A stretch of 64,000 nucleotides of DNA from Rhizomys pruinosus (GCA_009823505.1 VZQC01011955.1:901497-965496); one strand, 5' to 3'; positions 41,274 to 52,639 are shown, numbered from the stretch's first letter. Program-made: numbers and translations. The notes: generated from the sequence alone by a model not told the origin.

Positions 41274-42993
41274 AACTTGCCTTGGCATATGTGTGCTGCT
41301 GTTACTGTGGTTGTTTCCCTCCCAATATCAAATCTCCCTAGATTTGCACTGTGTTCCTCTAAGCTGCTTTCCACACAGGAGAGGCTTGGTGCCATGGGTC
41401 ATGTCTTATGAAAGTTTTCTGCTTTTTAAATGAAGACTTCTGGCATTTATTTATTTATTTAGCCTTCTGGCTTTTAAACAAATGGATCTGCAGGCCCCTC
41501 CCGAAGAAGCTGAGCCTCAGCAGCACCTGAGGCGTACCTCTGCTGGCTGGCTCCTACTTTCTAGGTAGAGTGGTGGCTAAGGTACTCACTGAAATGGGCA
41601 GCATGATATATGGCTGTTACTAAGCTGTCAGCATGGTCGGGCCTACAGGCACCTAAGTGTAAGTCGCAGCTTCTGGAACACAGGAGACCTGAGGCTTATC
41701 TACTCAACAGCCCGGGAAGCAAGTTTGGGCCCAATTCCACTGTTTTTTGGCTGAGGAAATCTTAGCACAGACAAAGTAGCTTGCCCAAGATCACAGAGCA
41801 GTAGGCATTCCTGCTGAACAGTGTGAAGAGAGCTGAGGCCAGCCCATTACAATGGGTTTGGGAGGCCTTTGTGATAATGCCTAGGAGCCTCTGATAACGC
41901 CCCTGACCCCTCACTGCTTATGAGGGCAGAGGCTGAGGACCCACCCCCTTCCCACGTGCCAGAAAATGACTCAGTAAAACTATCACATCAGCATCTGTGA
42001 CTAAAATCTTCTGAGGCCATTGGAGAAATCCTGGGAATAGTGCCTGGATCCTCCTGGCCAGTTCCTCCCTCCTGTGGACTCCCAACTCTGATGGGTCCTG
42101 GGGAAGCAGGCTATGACAGAAGGGCCCTGTGCAGTCTCTAATCTTGAAGGCTGACTTGGATGCCAAGCCACGAAGCCAGTGCAGAAGAGGTCTCAATGGA
42201 CCTGATGGACTTCCCTGTAGTGGGGCAGGGACTCCCCCAGGACAAGGCTCCATATGAACTGTGTAGCCTAGTGGCCCAGGGGCCCCTCAGCTGCATAGCT
42301 GCCACAGCAAAGGATGCTTGGGCCAGTGCACAGGACTCCTTTCTGGAAGCTAGGCTGTCTGGCAATTATCAGGATTACTGGATTAACCCCCCCCCCAGCT
42401 TCTTGCCCCCAAAACACCCCTCTACATGGCCACAGGCAGAACTCTTGTCATGTCATTGACATGTGCTTGAAAGGTTATACTGACTGAGCAATCAGCAGAA
42501 AGCCCTGGATATTTGCTATAAATCAGCTAGAGACTGCTGCTTTGGGGGTTGCAAGTTTGGTGGTCTGTTCTGGTTTGCCATGGACATGCAACAAGAAATT
42601 GTGCTTCAGAGGAACAGCTTGGTCAAATCACTTGTTTTGGCCACAAGGAACTGAAATCCCATTTGTAAGGTTTTTCCCTCTGGCCAGAGCTGGGCATGGC
42701 CACCTTGGCACAGCAGTGCCAGAACTGCAGCTCTGCCTCCCCTGAGACCCTTGGGATCCAAGCCGTGTTCACCTCTATCTTCTGACATGTGGACGCTTCC
42801 CTATGACCTCCCCCTATCCCTCCCCACCTCCTTCCTGTAAACTGAGTCATGGTTCCCAGCACCCATCCCTAGAGATCTCAGAGACATCATCTATCCTAGC
42901 ATGGCTGTAGCCAGTTCCTCTCTATCAGTGCTGGCTGAGTCTGGGACAGTTCCACTATGACACCCAAGAGGTAGAAATTGCAAAAGAAATGTC

Positions 42994-42999
42994 TTTATT
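42994..42999 (-). terminator. FAM181A: FAM181A polyadenylation signal (AATAAA on minus strand)
   Basis: TTTATT on the plus strand, about 390 nt downstream of the FAM181A stop in the direction of transcription. Implies a 3'UTR from 43384 down to about 42975. Confidence 0.75.
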
Positions 43000-43384
43000 C
43001 TTTTAACTTTCTCAATATTTACAAAGAACAAAAGAACTGAGAAGCCCCTCCCCCCAGTGGGTGGTGGCTGAACAGGTGTGTAACTGGTGTCTGGGCAGCT
43101 GCCAGACTAGGGTCCCACTGCCCACGGTCTCCAGGGACAGGGAGATGAACTGCCTGGGCTCCAGCCTGCTTAAGAGTAAGAGGCATCTGTGCCTGGACCC
43201 ACAGACATCAAGGACCAAACTGGTGACTGTTTGAAGAGCCCCTTGCCTGAGGCAGCCTGCCCCCAACACAGAAAAGGTGGCCCAAGAGGCCCTGCCACTG
43301 CCCAACTCCCTTTTCATATGGAGAGCTCATCAGGGACCCCCATCCTGCAGGCTGGAGGAGGGAGTCAAGGCCCTCCCAGTCTAG

Positions 43385-44263
43385 CTAGAGGTAGCCAAAA
43401 ACATTGAAAATGGGTGGAGGCATGGCTGGCTTGGTGGGAATGGGTTTCAGAACCACGGGTCTGTACACTTTGGGCCCTGGGCCATCCACATCCTTGCAGA
43501 AGTGGGCCAGCTCCCCAGGTGAGGCTGGGCTTTTCCTCCACAAGCCCAGGCTGGGTACTGGGCCTTGAGGCAGGGCCCCTGGAAGGCCAGAAAATATTGG
43601 CTGTCCATGGTATTGGAAGGGGCAGCAACCCCAGGCATCAAGGCTGCCTACGAAGGAAACCCCAGGCATCTTCAGTGGCTCCTTGTCAGCCAGTGCCCGA
43701 GGGGTCATAGGCAATGGGACAGTCTCAGGCCCCAGGGACTCCAGGCCCTTGCAATTTTTCTTACTCTCATACAGAGATGCTTCCCTGGCACCCAGGCCTA
43801 CCTCCAGCCCCATTGGGTAGCTGAGGGTGGGCCTTGGCTCTTCCCAGAAGGAAGCAGGCAGCTGTCTCTTCCTCATGGGCACCTGGTCAGCTCTAGCAGC
43901 CTCTGGACTCAGCCCCCGGAGGCTCTGCTCCTTAGAAAGGCACTCCTCCCCAAATGGGGTCCCCAGGGCCTTCTCCTTGCAGCTCCCACCCCCTTCAGGG
44001 CTGGCATGGGGACAGGGATGGAGAGGCAACGGCCCAGGAGGGTCTTCGGGTGCCCGTTGCAGGTGGGGCTCAGCGGCCCTGCCAGGCAGGCCCCGGGGGA
44101 GCCTCGAGTACTTCTGTGAGAAGCGTTTGAGCTGCTTCTGCAGGTACTTGCGATGGTCCACAGAGCGGCGGCAGGGCGCAGACTTGTCCAGGGCAGCCTT
44201 GATGTCACTGGAGGCCAGGTTCACAAAATTCAGCAGCATCTTCACATCACTGTCGGCTGCCAT
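43385..44263 (-). CDS. FAM181A: FAM181A, TEAD-interacting family-with-sequence-similarity-181 protein
   Basis: 292 codons plus stop in one uninterrupted exon. The start at 44263-44261 has G at -3 and G at +4. It begins MAADSDVKMLLNFVNLASSD, a conserved family N-terminus I recognise. Residues 21-60 continue the conserved block (RRSVDHRKYLQKQLKRFSQK at 32-51). Residues 130-143 (MRKRQLPASFWEEP) resemble the TEAD-binding omega-loop of YAP. The C-terminus is the conserved KPIPTKPAMPPPIFNVFGYL. The frame is open upstream to 44476, adding 71 residues. An acceptor-like site at 44347-44349 suggests that part is mostly intronic, so the shorter start is preferred. Function beyond TEAD binding is not well known. 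It is convergent with ASB2, as in human. Confidence 0.93.
   Translation of the reverse strand: MAADSDVKMLLNFVNLASSDIKAALDKSAPCRRSVDHRKYLQKQLKRFSQKYSRLPRGLPGRAAEPHLQRAPEDPPGPLPLHPCPHASPEGGGSCKEKALGTPFGEECLSKEQSLRGLSPEAARADQVPMRKRQLPASFWEEPRPTLSYPMGLEVGLGAREASLYESKKNCKGLESLGPETVPLPMTPRALADKEPLKMPGVSFVGSLDAWGCCPFQYHGQPIFSGLPGALPQGPVPSLGLWRKSPASPGELAHFCKDVDGPGPKVYRPVVLKPIPTKPAMPPPIFNVFGYL
43835..43876 (-). other. FAM181A: YAP-type omega-loop (TEAD-binding) motif in FAM181A
   Basis: Codons 130-143 encode MRKRQLPASFWEEP. The pattern R-x-L-P-x-S-F-[FW]-x-x-P matches the YAP/TAZ omega-loop that docks on TEAD. FAM181A has been reported to bind TEAD through such a loop. That binding is recalled knowledge; the motif is seen here. 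Confidence 0.75.
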
Positions 44264-44345
44264 CACCGGGGGAATTCGGGGGGCTTTCCATGAAGAGTGT
44301 GATTCCTTCTGGGGACTGGCAGCTCCGAGGATTCCACGGAGCAGA

Positions 44346-44349
44346 CCTG
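44346..44349 (-). other. FAM181A: Putative 3' splice site before the FAM181A coding exon
   Basis: Minus-strand cgttgtgttcccag|GTCTGC places an acceptor about 83 nt upstream of the preferred ATG. It would join an untranslated upstream exon. Confidence 0.55.
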
Positions 44350-44979
44350 GGAACACAACGGGCAGTTGGAGTCTCCCTAGGGAGGCCACACCCTCCCCAG
44401 GGCCACTAGGGAGGGACTGGATGGAAAAGCACCCTGCCATCCTTGAGAGCAGACCACGGGACACCTGGCAAGTCACTCAGCGTCTCTTAACACTGGAGAC
44501 CGGGCAGGTGCCAAACGTGCCGTTGAGTCTGGGGTCTGTTGCCCTCTTCCTAAAGCCCAGACTCAGAAAAGTCAAGCAAGTTGTTCAGAGCCCCCAGCCA
44601 CAAGTGGCATTTGCTGGGGTTGCATTTCGCAGCTGGTCGCATCTCCCACCTCCTGCAAGGCCAATGCACAGTTAGCCATCCAAGTTTTGATTTTCAGAGC
44701 CAAAGCAACTCTGCTCCGCTTAAAGAAGGCCAAGCCCCTTCCCCTTGCTGGCGGTGGCCTTCCCCTCCCACCACCCCGCCCCCTCCTCGGTCCCCACGCT
44801 CCACCCCCAACTCTCTAGTGGGGGCCAGGCAGGTCCCTGTCTAGCACTTAATGGAGACCTGCCTCCGGGCTCATCCCAGGCTGCCGGCAGGCAGCGGGGA
44901 CTCCCCTGTAGAAGCATCTGCCGCAATTTCATGCCTCCTCGGCCACCACCCACAGCACTGCGCCCCTCCCCCAGGGTCC

Positions 44980-45280
44980 AGCCTGCCCATACCCCCCACC
45001 CAGCCTGGCCGAGCCGCTTGGGCCTCCACACTGACCGAAGGTGCAGGCCGGGCCCCGCCAACGTGGCCGGGCAGGTTCCCCACCGTAGACCCGTAGACCC
45101 TGGCAGGCCCGGCGTGCCGCGAGCTCCGTGCAGGGTGAGGAGCAGTTGTGCAGCCCTTGAGTGGGCTGAATGGAGGACAAGTCCTGAGCTGGGGGGCCCT
45201 CAGGCCAATCAGGAGCGCCTCTCCAGATACAAAGCATCCCAATCAGGCGGCGGCGCCCCGGTCCCACATTCTTTGCCGTC
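44980..45280 (-). promoter_or_regulatory. FAM181A: CpG-rich upstream region of FAM181A (candidate promoter / 5' exon)
   Basis: GC- and CpG-rich sequence (ggccgggccccgccaacgtg, ggcccggcgtgccgcgagct, ggcggcggcgccccggtccc). A minus-strand donor-like TTCG|GTCAGTG at 45035-45034 could end a noncoding first exon. All of this is inferred from composition and position. Confidence 0.45.
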
Positions 45281-45426
45281 ACAAATTGTCACCATGGGGA
45301 CCATCACAAAAAAAGACAGCTCCCAAATGCAATCATTTCCCGGTAAATTCCTACCCTCAGCCCCACTGTCCCGGCCTCCACACCCCTCCTCCCCTTGACC
45401 TCGGTACCCTGGTTTCTCAAGGGGGT

Positions 45427-45429
<3 letters not shown>

Positions 45430-45466
<37 letters not shown>
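45430..45466 (+). repeat. (TG)n microsatellite
   Basis: About 18 pure TG units, roughly 1.1 kb upstream of the FAM181A coding exon. Confidence 0.95.
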
Positions 45467-45471
<5 letters not shown>

Positions 45472-46806
45472 CAGGGATGAGGGCTGGATGCAGTGGAGAC
45501 AGGCACCCAAACCTTCCCCAAATACCCCAAGCCTGCAGCTGCCATGCTCCAGTGCAGACAGACAATCAGATGGGGTGGGCTGGGATGGGCCGCTTTCCCT
45601 CTGCCCTTGAGTGTTGAGTGTGCTCTGTCTTCCCTGTCTCCCCTCTCCCACCCTCCTCCCTCAAGGAACCCCTGGGATGCGGACCCTGAGGGCCTGTAGG
45701 GTCGGGAGGTACGCTGATGTGGGGCAAGGTAGCCTAGAAGGGCTGGCTAAGGGGTGCTGGGATATCCATGGGAAGGGAACCGCAGCTCTTAGGAATCTTG
45801 TCTTTATGTTTGCTTCCTCAATTGAGCTGCACAAAGCCTGAATTGCCCATTCAGCGCGGCTGGACAAAAGGGTGGCGTTGCACGGTCCCCTTGCATTTGT
45901 AGTCAAACAGTTAGGGACTTAAATCGAGTCGTCATGATGGAGAAAGAGGTGGACAAAGCCCATAGAATTGCCATCAGCAAACATTTTCCTGTGTCATATT
46001 AGCCAGTCTCCATGGCTCCCCCTGGCCTGGGGACAATGGCACAAGTTTGCACACTTGGCTACTGTCACCGTGCCAACGCCGGCAGGGCTGCAAGCAGGGC
46101 CCTGCTCACTTGGAGCAAGCAAGAGAGCCCAGGCCTGTTGGGCCTACCCAATAAGGGAAGGTGAGGCCGACGGCAAGGCAAAGGCACACCTGACAGTGCT
46201 CTTGAGCCAGGCCTCTGTGCAGCCATCTTGGTGACCCCACAGCCTCCTCTCCTCCCTTCACTCTTTTCACTTTCTTTCTGCCACCTTCTCCAGCCCACAC
46301 CCTCCTACCATGGTCTAAATGCCAGGTGGGAGGGCTAGCTCCCCTCACTCAGGAGTGGTGCTCTGGGGAATAGGCACCTGCCTACGTGGCCTGGGCTCCC
46401 TTCTCGGGAGGAGCTAGCCCAGGACTCCTGAGCTCTGACTCGGACTCTCAGAGCCAGTGTGATGTTCTCCCCCCACCCCAATATGGGGTGGCTGGGGAAG
46501 GGGACTGCCCCCCCTAGCTCCCACCCTGCTGAGAGACTGCCTCAAACACCCTAGCCCCATCCCTACACTGTCAGTCCGCACACTGCCGGACCCTATGGGC
46601 CCTGCTCCCTGGAACAAGGTTGCTTTCTTCTAAGAGCATTGGTGCTCTCTTCACCCACTCAGCTTCCTGGAAGATCACATCACACTGTGTCAGTGCTGCC
46701 AGGGACTTCGATCCATGGGCTGTTTGGGCACCAGCTTCTCATGGGTTTGTCTCCGAGCTTCTCAGATTGATGCGTTCCATAGAAGCCCAACCTTAAAATG
46801 TCTTTC

Positions 46807-46850
46807 CAGGCTGGGAGTTGTAGCTCAGTGGTAAAGCACCAGCACAACTC
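46807..46850 (+). mobile_element. ID-type SINE fragment
   Basis: The sense phrase ggctgggagttgtagctcag followed by tggtaaagcacc is the ID/BC1 head. The remainder is lost. Confidence 0.65.
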
Positions 46851-47984
46851 AAACCAGCCTTTCCAGAGCTCTTAACACCAGCCCGGCACAGAGTGGCTTC
46901 TTATTGTTTGCTGAATTCAATACTTTATCCATTTCACTAGCATGTATCCTGTTGACTGGAAACAGCTGCTTCCTGTCTTGTTTTGTGGTCTAACTCCAGC
47001 CAGGTGAATACTATAGGGAAGAGAGTTTGGCTGCAGATTTGTCCTTGTTTCCAGTAACTAGAATGGCCAAGGTGCAGAATGGCCAAGGCGCAGAACAGGC
47101 CTTGATGATGGGCATTTGTAGTTACTCCGACTGTATCTAATGACTATCTGTGCTCCTGGGGTGATGGCACTTATAGCTGGAGGCACACTCTGGATTCCAC
47201 TCTGGTCTCCAGCTAGGAGACCCATGAAGGGGAAGTGGGCTGAGCCAATGTGGGATTAAACCAAGGACCGAGGAACCTCCATAGACTCCCTGTGACCTCT
47301 GATCTCAGCAGTGGGGATTCCCACTTGATCTGAGGGAGAAGGGAACAGGTGTAGAGTCATTCACCTTTCCAGGTGCTGGGATTACTGTCCGACAAACAGC
47401 CATCGGAGGCACCACTGACTGGCCGGCCCTATGGACAGTATATGACAGATGGCTGCTGGCAGATAATTCTAGTCTTTGGTTATCCATTAGAGTTGGCCCT
47501 GACTCTCCCCTTTCTGCTGTCCCAATGCATGGGCTGGCTCACTCTAACCATTCAGGCTCTGGAGAGTGAGTTCAGCTGACCACCTTGACTTGAGTAACAT
47601 GTAAAGGCTGTGTAGGGGCACAGCAGCTTGCCAGAACCTTTGATGGCACGGGACACACATCACACGGGAACTTATGTAAGCCCTTACATAACAGAAGCAT
47701 TTCTATCAAAGTCCTGCCTGCGGCGTGTGTCAGCCGCAATCAGAGCTAACTGGGGATGGGAGCCGTGGTGTGGAAGTAAGCTCCCTTGGCTACTGGGGAT
47801 GAGCACATCCTGCCCATCCTCATGGCTAAGGCTGACCCCCCCCCCAGTATAACTGTACCCACAGAGAAGCTCCATGAGTAGTTGCAGCCTACTGTAGTCA
47901 GTGCCTGCAGTAACAAAGGAAGCTTTCTGAGTGACCAGGTATCTCTGTGTCTCTGAGCATTTACTAGATGACTGGCTTTGAAGG

Positions 47985-48060
47985 TGATGCTTCTCTCTGG
48001 CTGTGTGACCTTGGGCCAGTCACTCACGTCTCTGGGGCCTTGGTCTCCTGCTGAATGTCA
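47985..48060 (+). mobile_element. MIR fragment
   Basis: Sense MIR core: ggctgtgtgaccttgggcca then gtcactcacgtctctggggc. Confidence 0.75.
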
Positions 48061-49132
48061 CGAGCAGTTCTTAGCATCTGAATTGTAGGCAGAGATGCAT
48101 GTAGGGGTTGGAGGGTCATTAGTTGGTGTTAACTTAGGAGTCCCACACTTGGCAAAGATATTGGGTTCTCCCAAGGCAAATAGGAGCATATTTATGTGAT
48201 AAGGGGTCAGAGTGGGGGAATCGGAGTTCAGGGGGCTCCAGGCACGGGGGTAGAGGAGGCATTGTCTGCTTCCCAGTCTTGGGGGAAGCAGATGGGGTTT
48301 CATGAGTTGGATGGCATATGAGCTGAGCCATGGATGAGGCCTGCGGCACAGACCGTGAGCCTTGCCTCCCAATGAGTAAGGAAGACTGGCATCCAGCCGG
48401 CGCTGACTACAATGGCTTACAACTCCACATCCTGGTAATGAACCGTGTCTCAGATTCCTCACTCTTAAGGTGGAGGATTCGAAGTCCCTGGCAGGATTGA
48501 TACAAGGATGAAGAGTCCATGAAAAAAAAAATGAACAGGTTGCCTGGCAAGTGGCCAACACTCTTTGCTTCTCCACTGAGCTGGATTGTGTCTCCCCGAT
48601 AGAAGCGGGGCTGGCGTGGCACAAACGGCACGGCAGTTGCAGCTCCGTGCCCTGTGGGTAGCCCGAATGGATTCTCAACCCATCCCTGCCACTGCCCTGT
48701 TCCTTTCTCCAGACCCACCACGGACCCTTCACCTTGACCGTGTCCTCTCCTGCCCTTCTGATGCTGCGTCCTGCCCAGCCAGAGCACCAGCCAGGAATGA
48801 AAAGTCAGTTTAATCTCAACTGTCAATTCGGATTTGATTGGTGATGCCTTCAAGGGGCCTTGCGGGAAGATTCCAAGGCCAGCATGGCTCTGAATTTAGA
48901 CTGCTCTGATCAGCTAGTGATGTCTGCCCCGAGGGCAGAGGAGGCTCTGAGCGCCAGGTCTCTGAGCCTGTGTGGAGATTGCAGTATACAAAGCTTAGCG
49001 TTGCGGTAATCTAATCTCTGTTAAACAGAGCCTTGTACACAGGCAGTGAGTTATAACGCGCCACACATCACTTTAATCAGGGCTCGTGTACTAACCTCCC
49101 AGGTGAGTGTTCATCATTTCAACTCAACAGAC

Positions 49133-49250
49133 TTTTGTTTTTCTTGAGATAGGGTTTTACTCTATAATACAGGCTTGTCTGGAACACGTGATCCTCCTGT
49201 CTCAGTCTCCCGAAAGGCTAGGATTACAGGCTCAGCCACTATGCCTAGCA
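49133..49250 (-). mobile_element. Old B1 SINE
   Basis: Antisense B1: tttttcttgagatagggttt, cctcctgtctcagtctcccg and ggattacaggctcagccact. Confidence 0.75.
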
Positions 49251-49387
49251 TGTTTATTAACAAGCTTCAACACCAGGAGAGGCATTAACCATAGTAGGTG
49301 TCTTACACGTTTAACCATATTTTATTCTCACAACTGTAATGGATCCCAGCATTGCCCACTCCTGCCCCAGGAGGAAGCCAGGGTGCA

Positions 49388-49605
49388 AGGGCTGGAGAGA
49401 TGGCTTAGTGGTTAAGAGCGCCAACTGCTTTTGCAAAGGATCCGGGTTCGAGTCCCAGCACCCACATGACGGCTAAGAACTGTCTTTAACTCCAGTTCCA
49501 GGGGAATCTGACGTCCACGGCATTGCATGACACGGGCGCACCAACCTACATGCAGACAGTACACTCATACACATAAAAAGTAATAAATAAATTTTTTAAA
49601 AAGAT
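49388..49605 (+). mobile_element. B2 SINE (no duplication)
   Basis: Sense B2 with head gggctggagagatggcttag, B box ggttcgagtccc and a single aactccagttccagggg. Tail TAATAAATAAATTTTTTAAAAA. Confidence 0.93.
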
Positions 49606-50189
49606 GCAGAGCTAAGGTTCAAAGCCTTTCCTGGCTTGAGACCCTGAGATCTTTCTAACTGTTTTGTGTGGTACACGTCAGCAGTCAGCTTGGGGGAAGA
49701 CCCCCAAGACACTCTGGGATCTGGAGAGAGAAGTACACCATGCAGAGGGTGGGTGTTGCAGGGCTAGAGGGATAAAAGTTTAGAAATAAATGCTGAATCT
49801 CTACTACATTTTTGCATGCAATAAGCACATAATAGATGCTTAATGCCACAGTGAATGATTGCATAAACAGAGTGGAATATGGAGCAAAATGGTTGACTCT
49901 GAGGCATCTGGGGAGACTCAAAGGCAGTAACAAAACAATATGTAAGCAACAAGTACATCCTTGGTGATCCAGTGTGACCACGGAGCTCACCTGCTCCTCA
50001 CCTGAAGTCACAAACACATCTCATCACCATGGAAACCCTTGCTTCCCAGGGATGGGATTTAAAAAAGAAACAGTGACAGAAGCCAGTAGCCACACGCCTA
50101 CCTCCAATGGGAGTGAGCTTGCTGTCTCTAGCAAGTAAGTGGACTGCCCCTTGGAGGGGAGATGGCAGCCTGTATTCAAACACCAAATG

Positions 50190-50320
50190 TGTAGAGGTGG
50201 CGCACATCTTTAATCCCAGTACTGGGGAAAGAGAGGCAGGCAGATCTCTGTGAGTTCAAGGCCAGCCTGGTCTACATAGTGAGTTCCAGGACAGCAGGGG
50301 CTACAGGGAAACCCTATCTC
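50190..50320 (+). mobile_element. B1 SINE
   Basis: Sense B1: ggtggcgcacatctttaatc, caaggccagcctggtctaca and cagggaaaccctatctc, passing into the CCTT tract. Confidence 0.88.
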
Positions 50321-50460
50321 ACTCCCCTCCCTTCCTTCCCTCCCTCCCTTCCTCCCTCCCTCCCTTCCTTCCTTCCTTCCTTCCTTCCTTCCTTCCCTCC
50401 CTCCCTCCCTCCCTCTCTCCCTCCCTCCCTCTCTTTCTCCTTCCCTTCATTCCCCTCTTT
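50321..50460 (+). repeat. (CCTT/CCCT)n polypyrimidine tract
   Basis: About 140 nt of C/T-only tetranucleotides following the B1 where its A-tail would be. A homopurine/homopyrimidine tract capable in principle of triplex formation. Confidence 0.93.
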
Positions 50461-50480
50461 TAAAAAAATATTTTAATTTT

Positions 50481-50745
50481 GGGCTGGAGAGATGGCCTAG
50501 CGGTTAAGAGCACCTACTGCTCTTGCAGAGGACCCGGGTTCGATCCCCAGCACCCACATGGCAGCTGAGAACCGTCTGTAACTCCAATTCCAGGAGAACT
50601 CTAGTTCCAGGGGAATCCAACACCCTCTTCTGACCTCCACGGCATTGCACGACACGGGTGCACAAACCTGCATTCAGACAGTAAGACAGTACATTGATAC
50701 ACATACAGAAATAAATAAAATTAAAAAAAAAATTTAAAAATCTTA
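50481..50745 (+). mobile_element. B2 SINE, young subfamily
   Basis: Sense full-length B2 with B box ggttcgatcccc and the 17-bp duplication (aactccaattccaggag followed by aactctagttccagggg). A-rich tail. Confidence 0.95.
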
Positions 50746-51009
50746 AAAAAAAAGAAAAAAAGAAATAAGAACCAGAGCCAGACCTGCAACAGGCAGGGAG
50801 TGTGTCCTTTATTCAGGCATCACAGTGAAGGACAGAAGCCTTTCCACGGGAAGAAGGCACCTACAACTGGTGAAAAGGAGGTGAGGGGTTTTATAGGAAC
50901 TCTACTTGCAGGAGTTTATTCAGTGTCAGAGTCTGGTGTCTTTGGATGATTGAAGGTGTTCTTCCTGGGATTATTTCCTCAGGCAGGGCAGGTGAGCTAT
51001 CTAGGGCAC

Positions 51010-51159
51010 TAATAGGGACAGGCATGGTGTCACACACCTTTAATCCTAGCACTTGGAAGGCAGAGGCAGGTGGATCTTTGTGAGTTCAAGGCCAGCCTGG
51101 TCTACCAGAGCGAGTTCCAGGACAGCTGGGACTACAGGGAGACCCTGTCTTGAAAAGAC

Positions 51160-51187
<28 letters not shown>
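51010..51187 (+). mobile_element. B1 SINE
   Basis: Sense full-length B1 (ggcatggtgtcacacacctt ... agaccctgtcttgaaaagac) with a long pure A tail to about 51186. Confidence 0.95.
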
Positions 51188-51190
<3 letters not shown>

Positions 51191-51195
51191 GTTTA

Positions 51196-51418
51196 AATTT
51201 TTTTTATTTATTTTTTATGCGCATGAATGTACTGTCTGCATATAGGTTTGTGCACCTGTGTCGTGCAATGCCGCGGAGGTCAGAAGAGGGTTTTGCATCC
51301 CCCTGGAACTGGAGTTAAAGACGGTTCTCAGCCGCCATGTGGGTGCTGGGGATCGAACCCGGGTCCTCTGCACGTGCAGTTGGCGCTCTCAACCGCTAGG
51401 CCATCTCTCCAGCCCCAA
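51196..51418 (-). mobile_element. B2 SINE
   Basis: Antisense B2 beginning next to the B1 A tail: gcatgaatgtactgtctgca and head end ctctccagcccc. Lacks the internal duplication. B1 sense and B2 antisense are tail to tail. Confidence 0.92.
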
Positions 51419-51474
51419 GATAGAGTTTTAAATGCCCATATTTCTTTTTTTTTTTTAATGTCCATATTTCTTTT

Positions 51475-51547
51475 TTTTTATTTTATTTTAAACTTTTTTT
51501 TAATTTTATTTATTTCTGTATGTGTATGAATATACCGTCTGCATGCT
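51475..51547 (-). mobile_element. B2 SINE, tail-only fragment
   Basis: Antisense B2 tail (ttatttctgtatgtgtatga ... ctgcatgc) cut short. It lies among three near-copies of tgcccatatttctt (about 51433, 51458 and 51559) that look like repeated target duplications. Confidence 0.75.
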
Positions 51548-52194
51548 TTTTTTTTTAAGTGCCCATATTTCTTAAGCCACATTCAAGGAAATCATGTCAA
51601 TTTCGAATGTTATCTATCTTCATCTTGTACATAAAACTCCATCAGATTTAACACTGCATTCATCATCTGTCAAACCCTTTCCATGTCCTTCAAAACAATT
51701 AAATTTGGAATTCTCTGCATTTTCTGATTAAATACAATATGGTGTGGTCATAGTAGAGCTGATGCAGACTTGCTTCTTCCTGCCACAGTGAACTCGTAGT
51801 TGCCATTTGGGGTGGGTCTAGAAGATAGGGAAGTAGAGATGTTCCTTGGCCTGAGTCTCTAACAGTAGAGATGTAGAAGAGAAAGTGACACCACAAGGAG
51901 ACCAGCTGTTGACTGCGGAGCATTGCCACCTCCCCACGGCATTGGCTGGACTTGGGACAGCCGAGGTACTCTGAGATGAGTTACTTGAAGGCAGTGAACA
52001 GACGTTTGGTTGGAATAAATCTGTGTGGGTAGGAGCAGGGCTCTCAGCAGCAACCCCAGTCTGAGCCTGGCCACCATCACTCTGTCCATATCTGCTCCAC
52101 ATGTGGCGCACTCAGGATGCTCGATGCCTGGGGATCGGTGTGGCTCCGAGGGCACAGGCAAGGTGTATTCCTTTTGTTTAACTAGCTTTTTTAT

Positions 52195-52345
52195 TATCTT
52201 TATTTGCCTGGGGTGGGGAGTGGAGCAGGTGTGGGTACACACATGAAGATCAGAGGACAGCTTATGGGAGTTTTTCCTCTCCTTCTGTGCTATGGGTTCT
52301 GGGAATTGCCCTCGGGTCTTCAGGCACGTTTATTCTCAGAGCAAG
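52195..52345 (-). mobile_element. B3 SINE (probable)
   Basis: Antisense order: acatgaagatcagaggacag, ctccttctgtgctatgggtt, ctgggaattgccctcgggtc and ttcaggcac. Typical of B3. Confidence 0.75.
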
Positions 52346-52639
52346 CCTGCCAGCAGTGGGCTCTGCTGCTCTCCACTTATTTATACAGCACAGAGACCCA
52401 GAAAGGGACAGGGAAAAGGTCAAATCCATATCCCTATAGTGCCTAGAACTGAGCTCATTTTTTTGCTGCCTCTGACACTCTCCATCCCTTTATATAGAGC
52501 CGCCTCTATCTTATGTGGTTCAGTCCTTGTACCCCTTTCATACATGTGCTGGCAAAATTCCTTTGATGCTTCTCCCTGTGAAGGGTGGAGCCCAAACTCC
52601 TTTCTTTAATCTGAATTTAGTATCTATCTTCTAATATCC

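Larger units (their letters stand above)
38863..42974. other. Convergent intergenic region between ASB2 and FAM181A
   Basis: About 4.1 kb between the two poly(A) sites. It holds a cluster of B2, B1, B1, B2 and an ID element at 40418-41273. The rest (38863-40417 and 41274-42974) contains no gene or element I can support. Confidence 0.8.
45281..52639. other. Intergenic region beyond FAM181A, no gene recognised
   Basis: Holds a TG microsatellite and scattered SINEs listed separately. 45470-46800 and 46860-47980 contain no gene or identifiable element apart from a short tandem (gcagaatggccaaggtg, about 47075-47100). In human the next gene out is PRIMA1; no part of it is visible here. Confidence 0.65.

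Noticed and set aside
43827..44675. 282-codon plus-strand open frame opposite FAM181A
   Set aside because: Shadow of the FAM181A coding exon. No recognisable domain, and the minus frame carries the conserved family sequence.
50481..50560. tRNA-like sequence with A and B boxes in B2 heads
   Set aside because: This is the tRNA-derived promoter of B2, not a tRNA gene. The cloverleaf is degenerate and followed by the B2 body.
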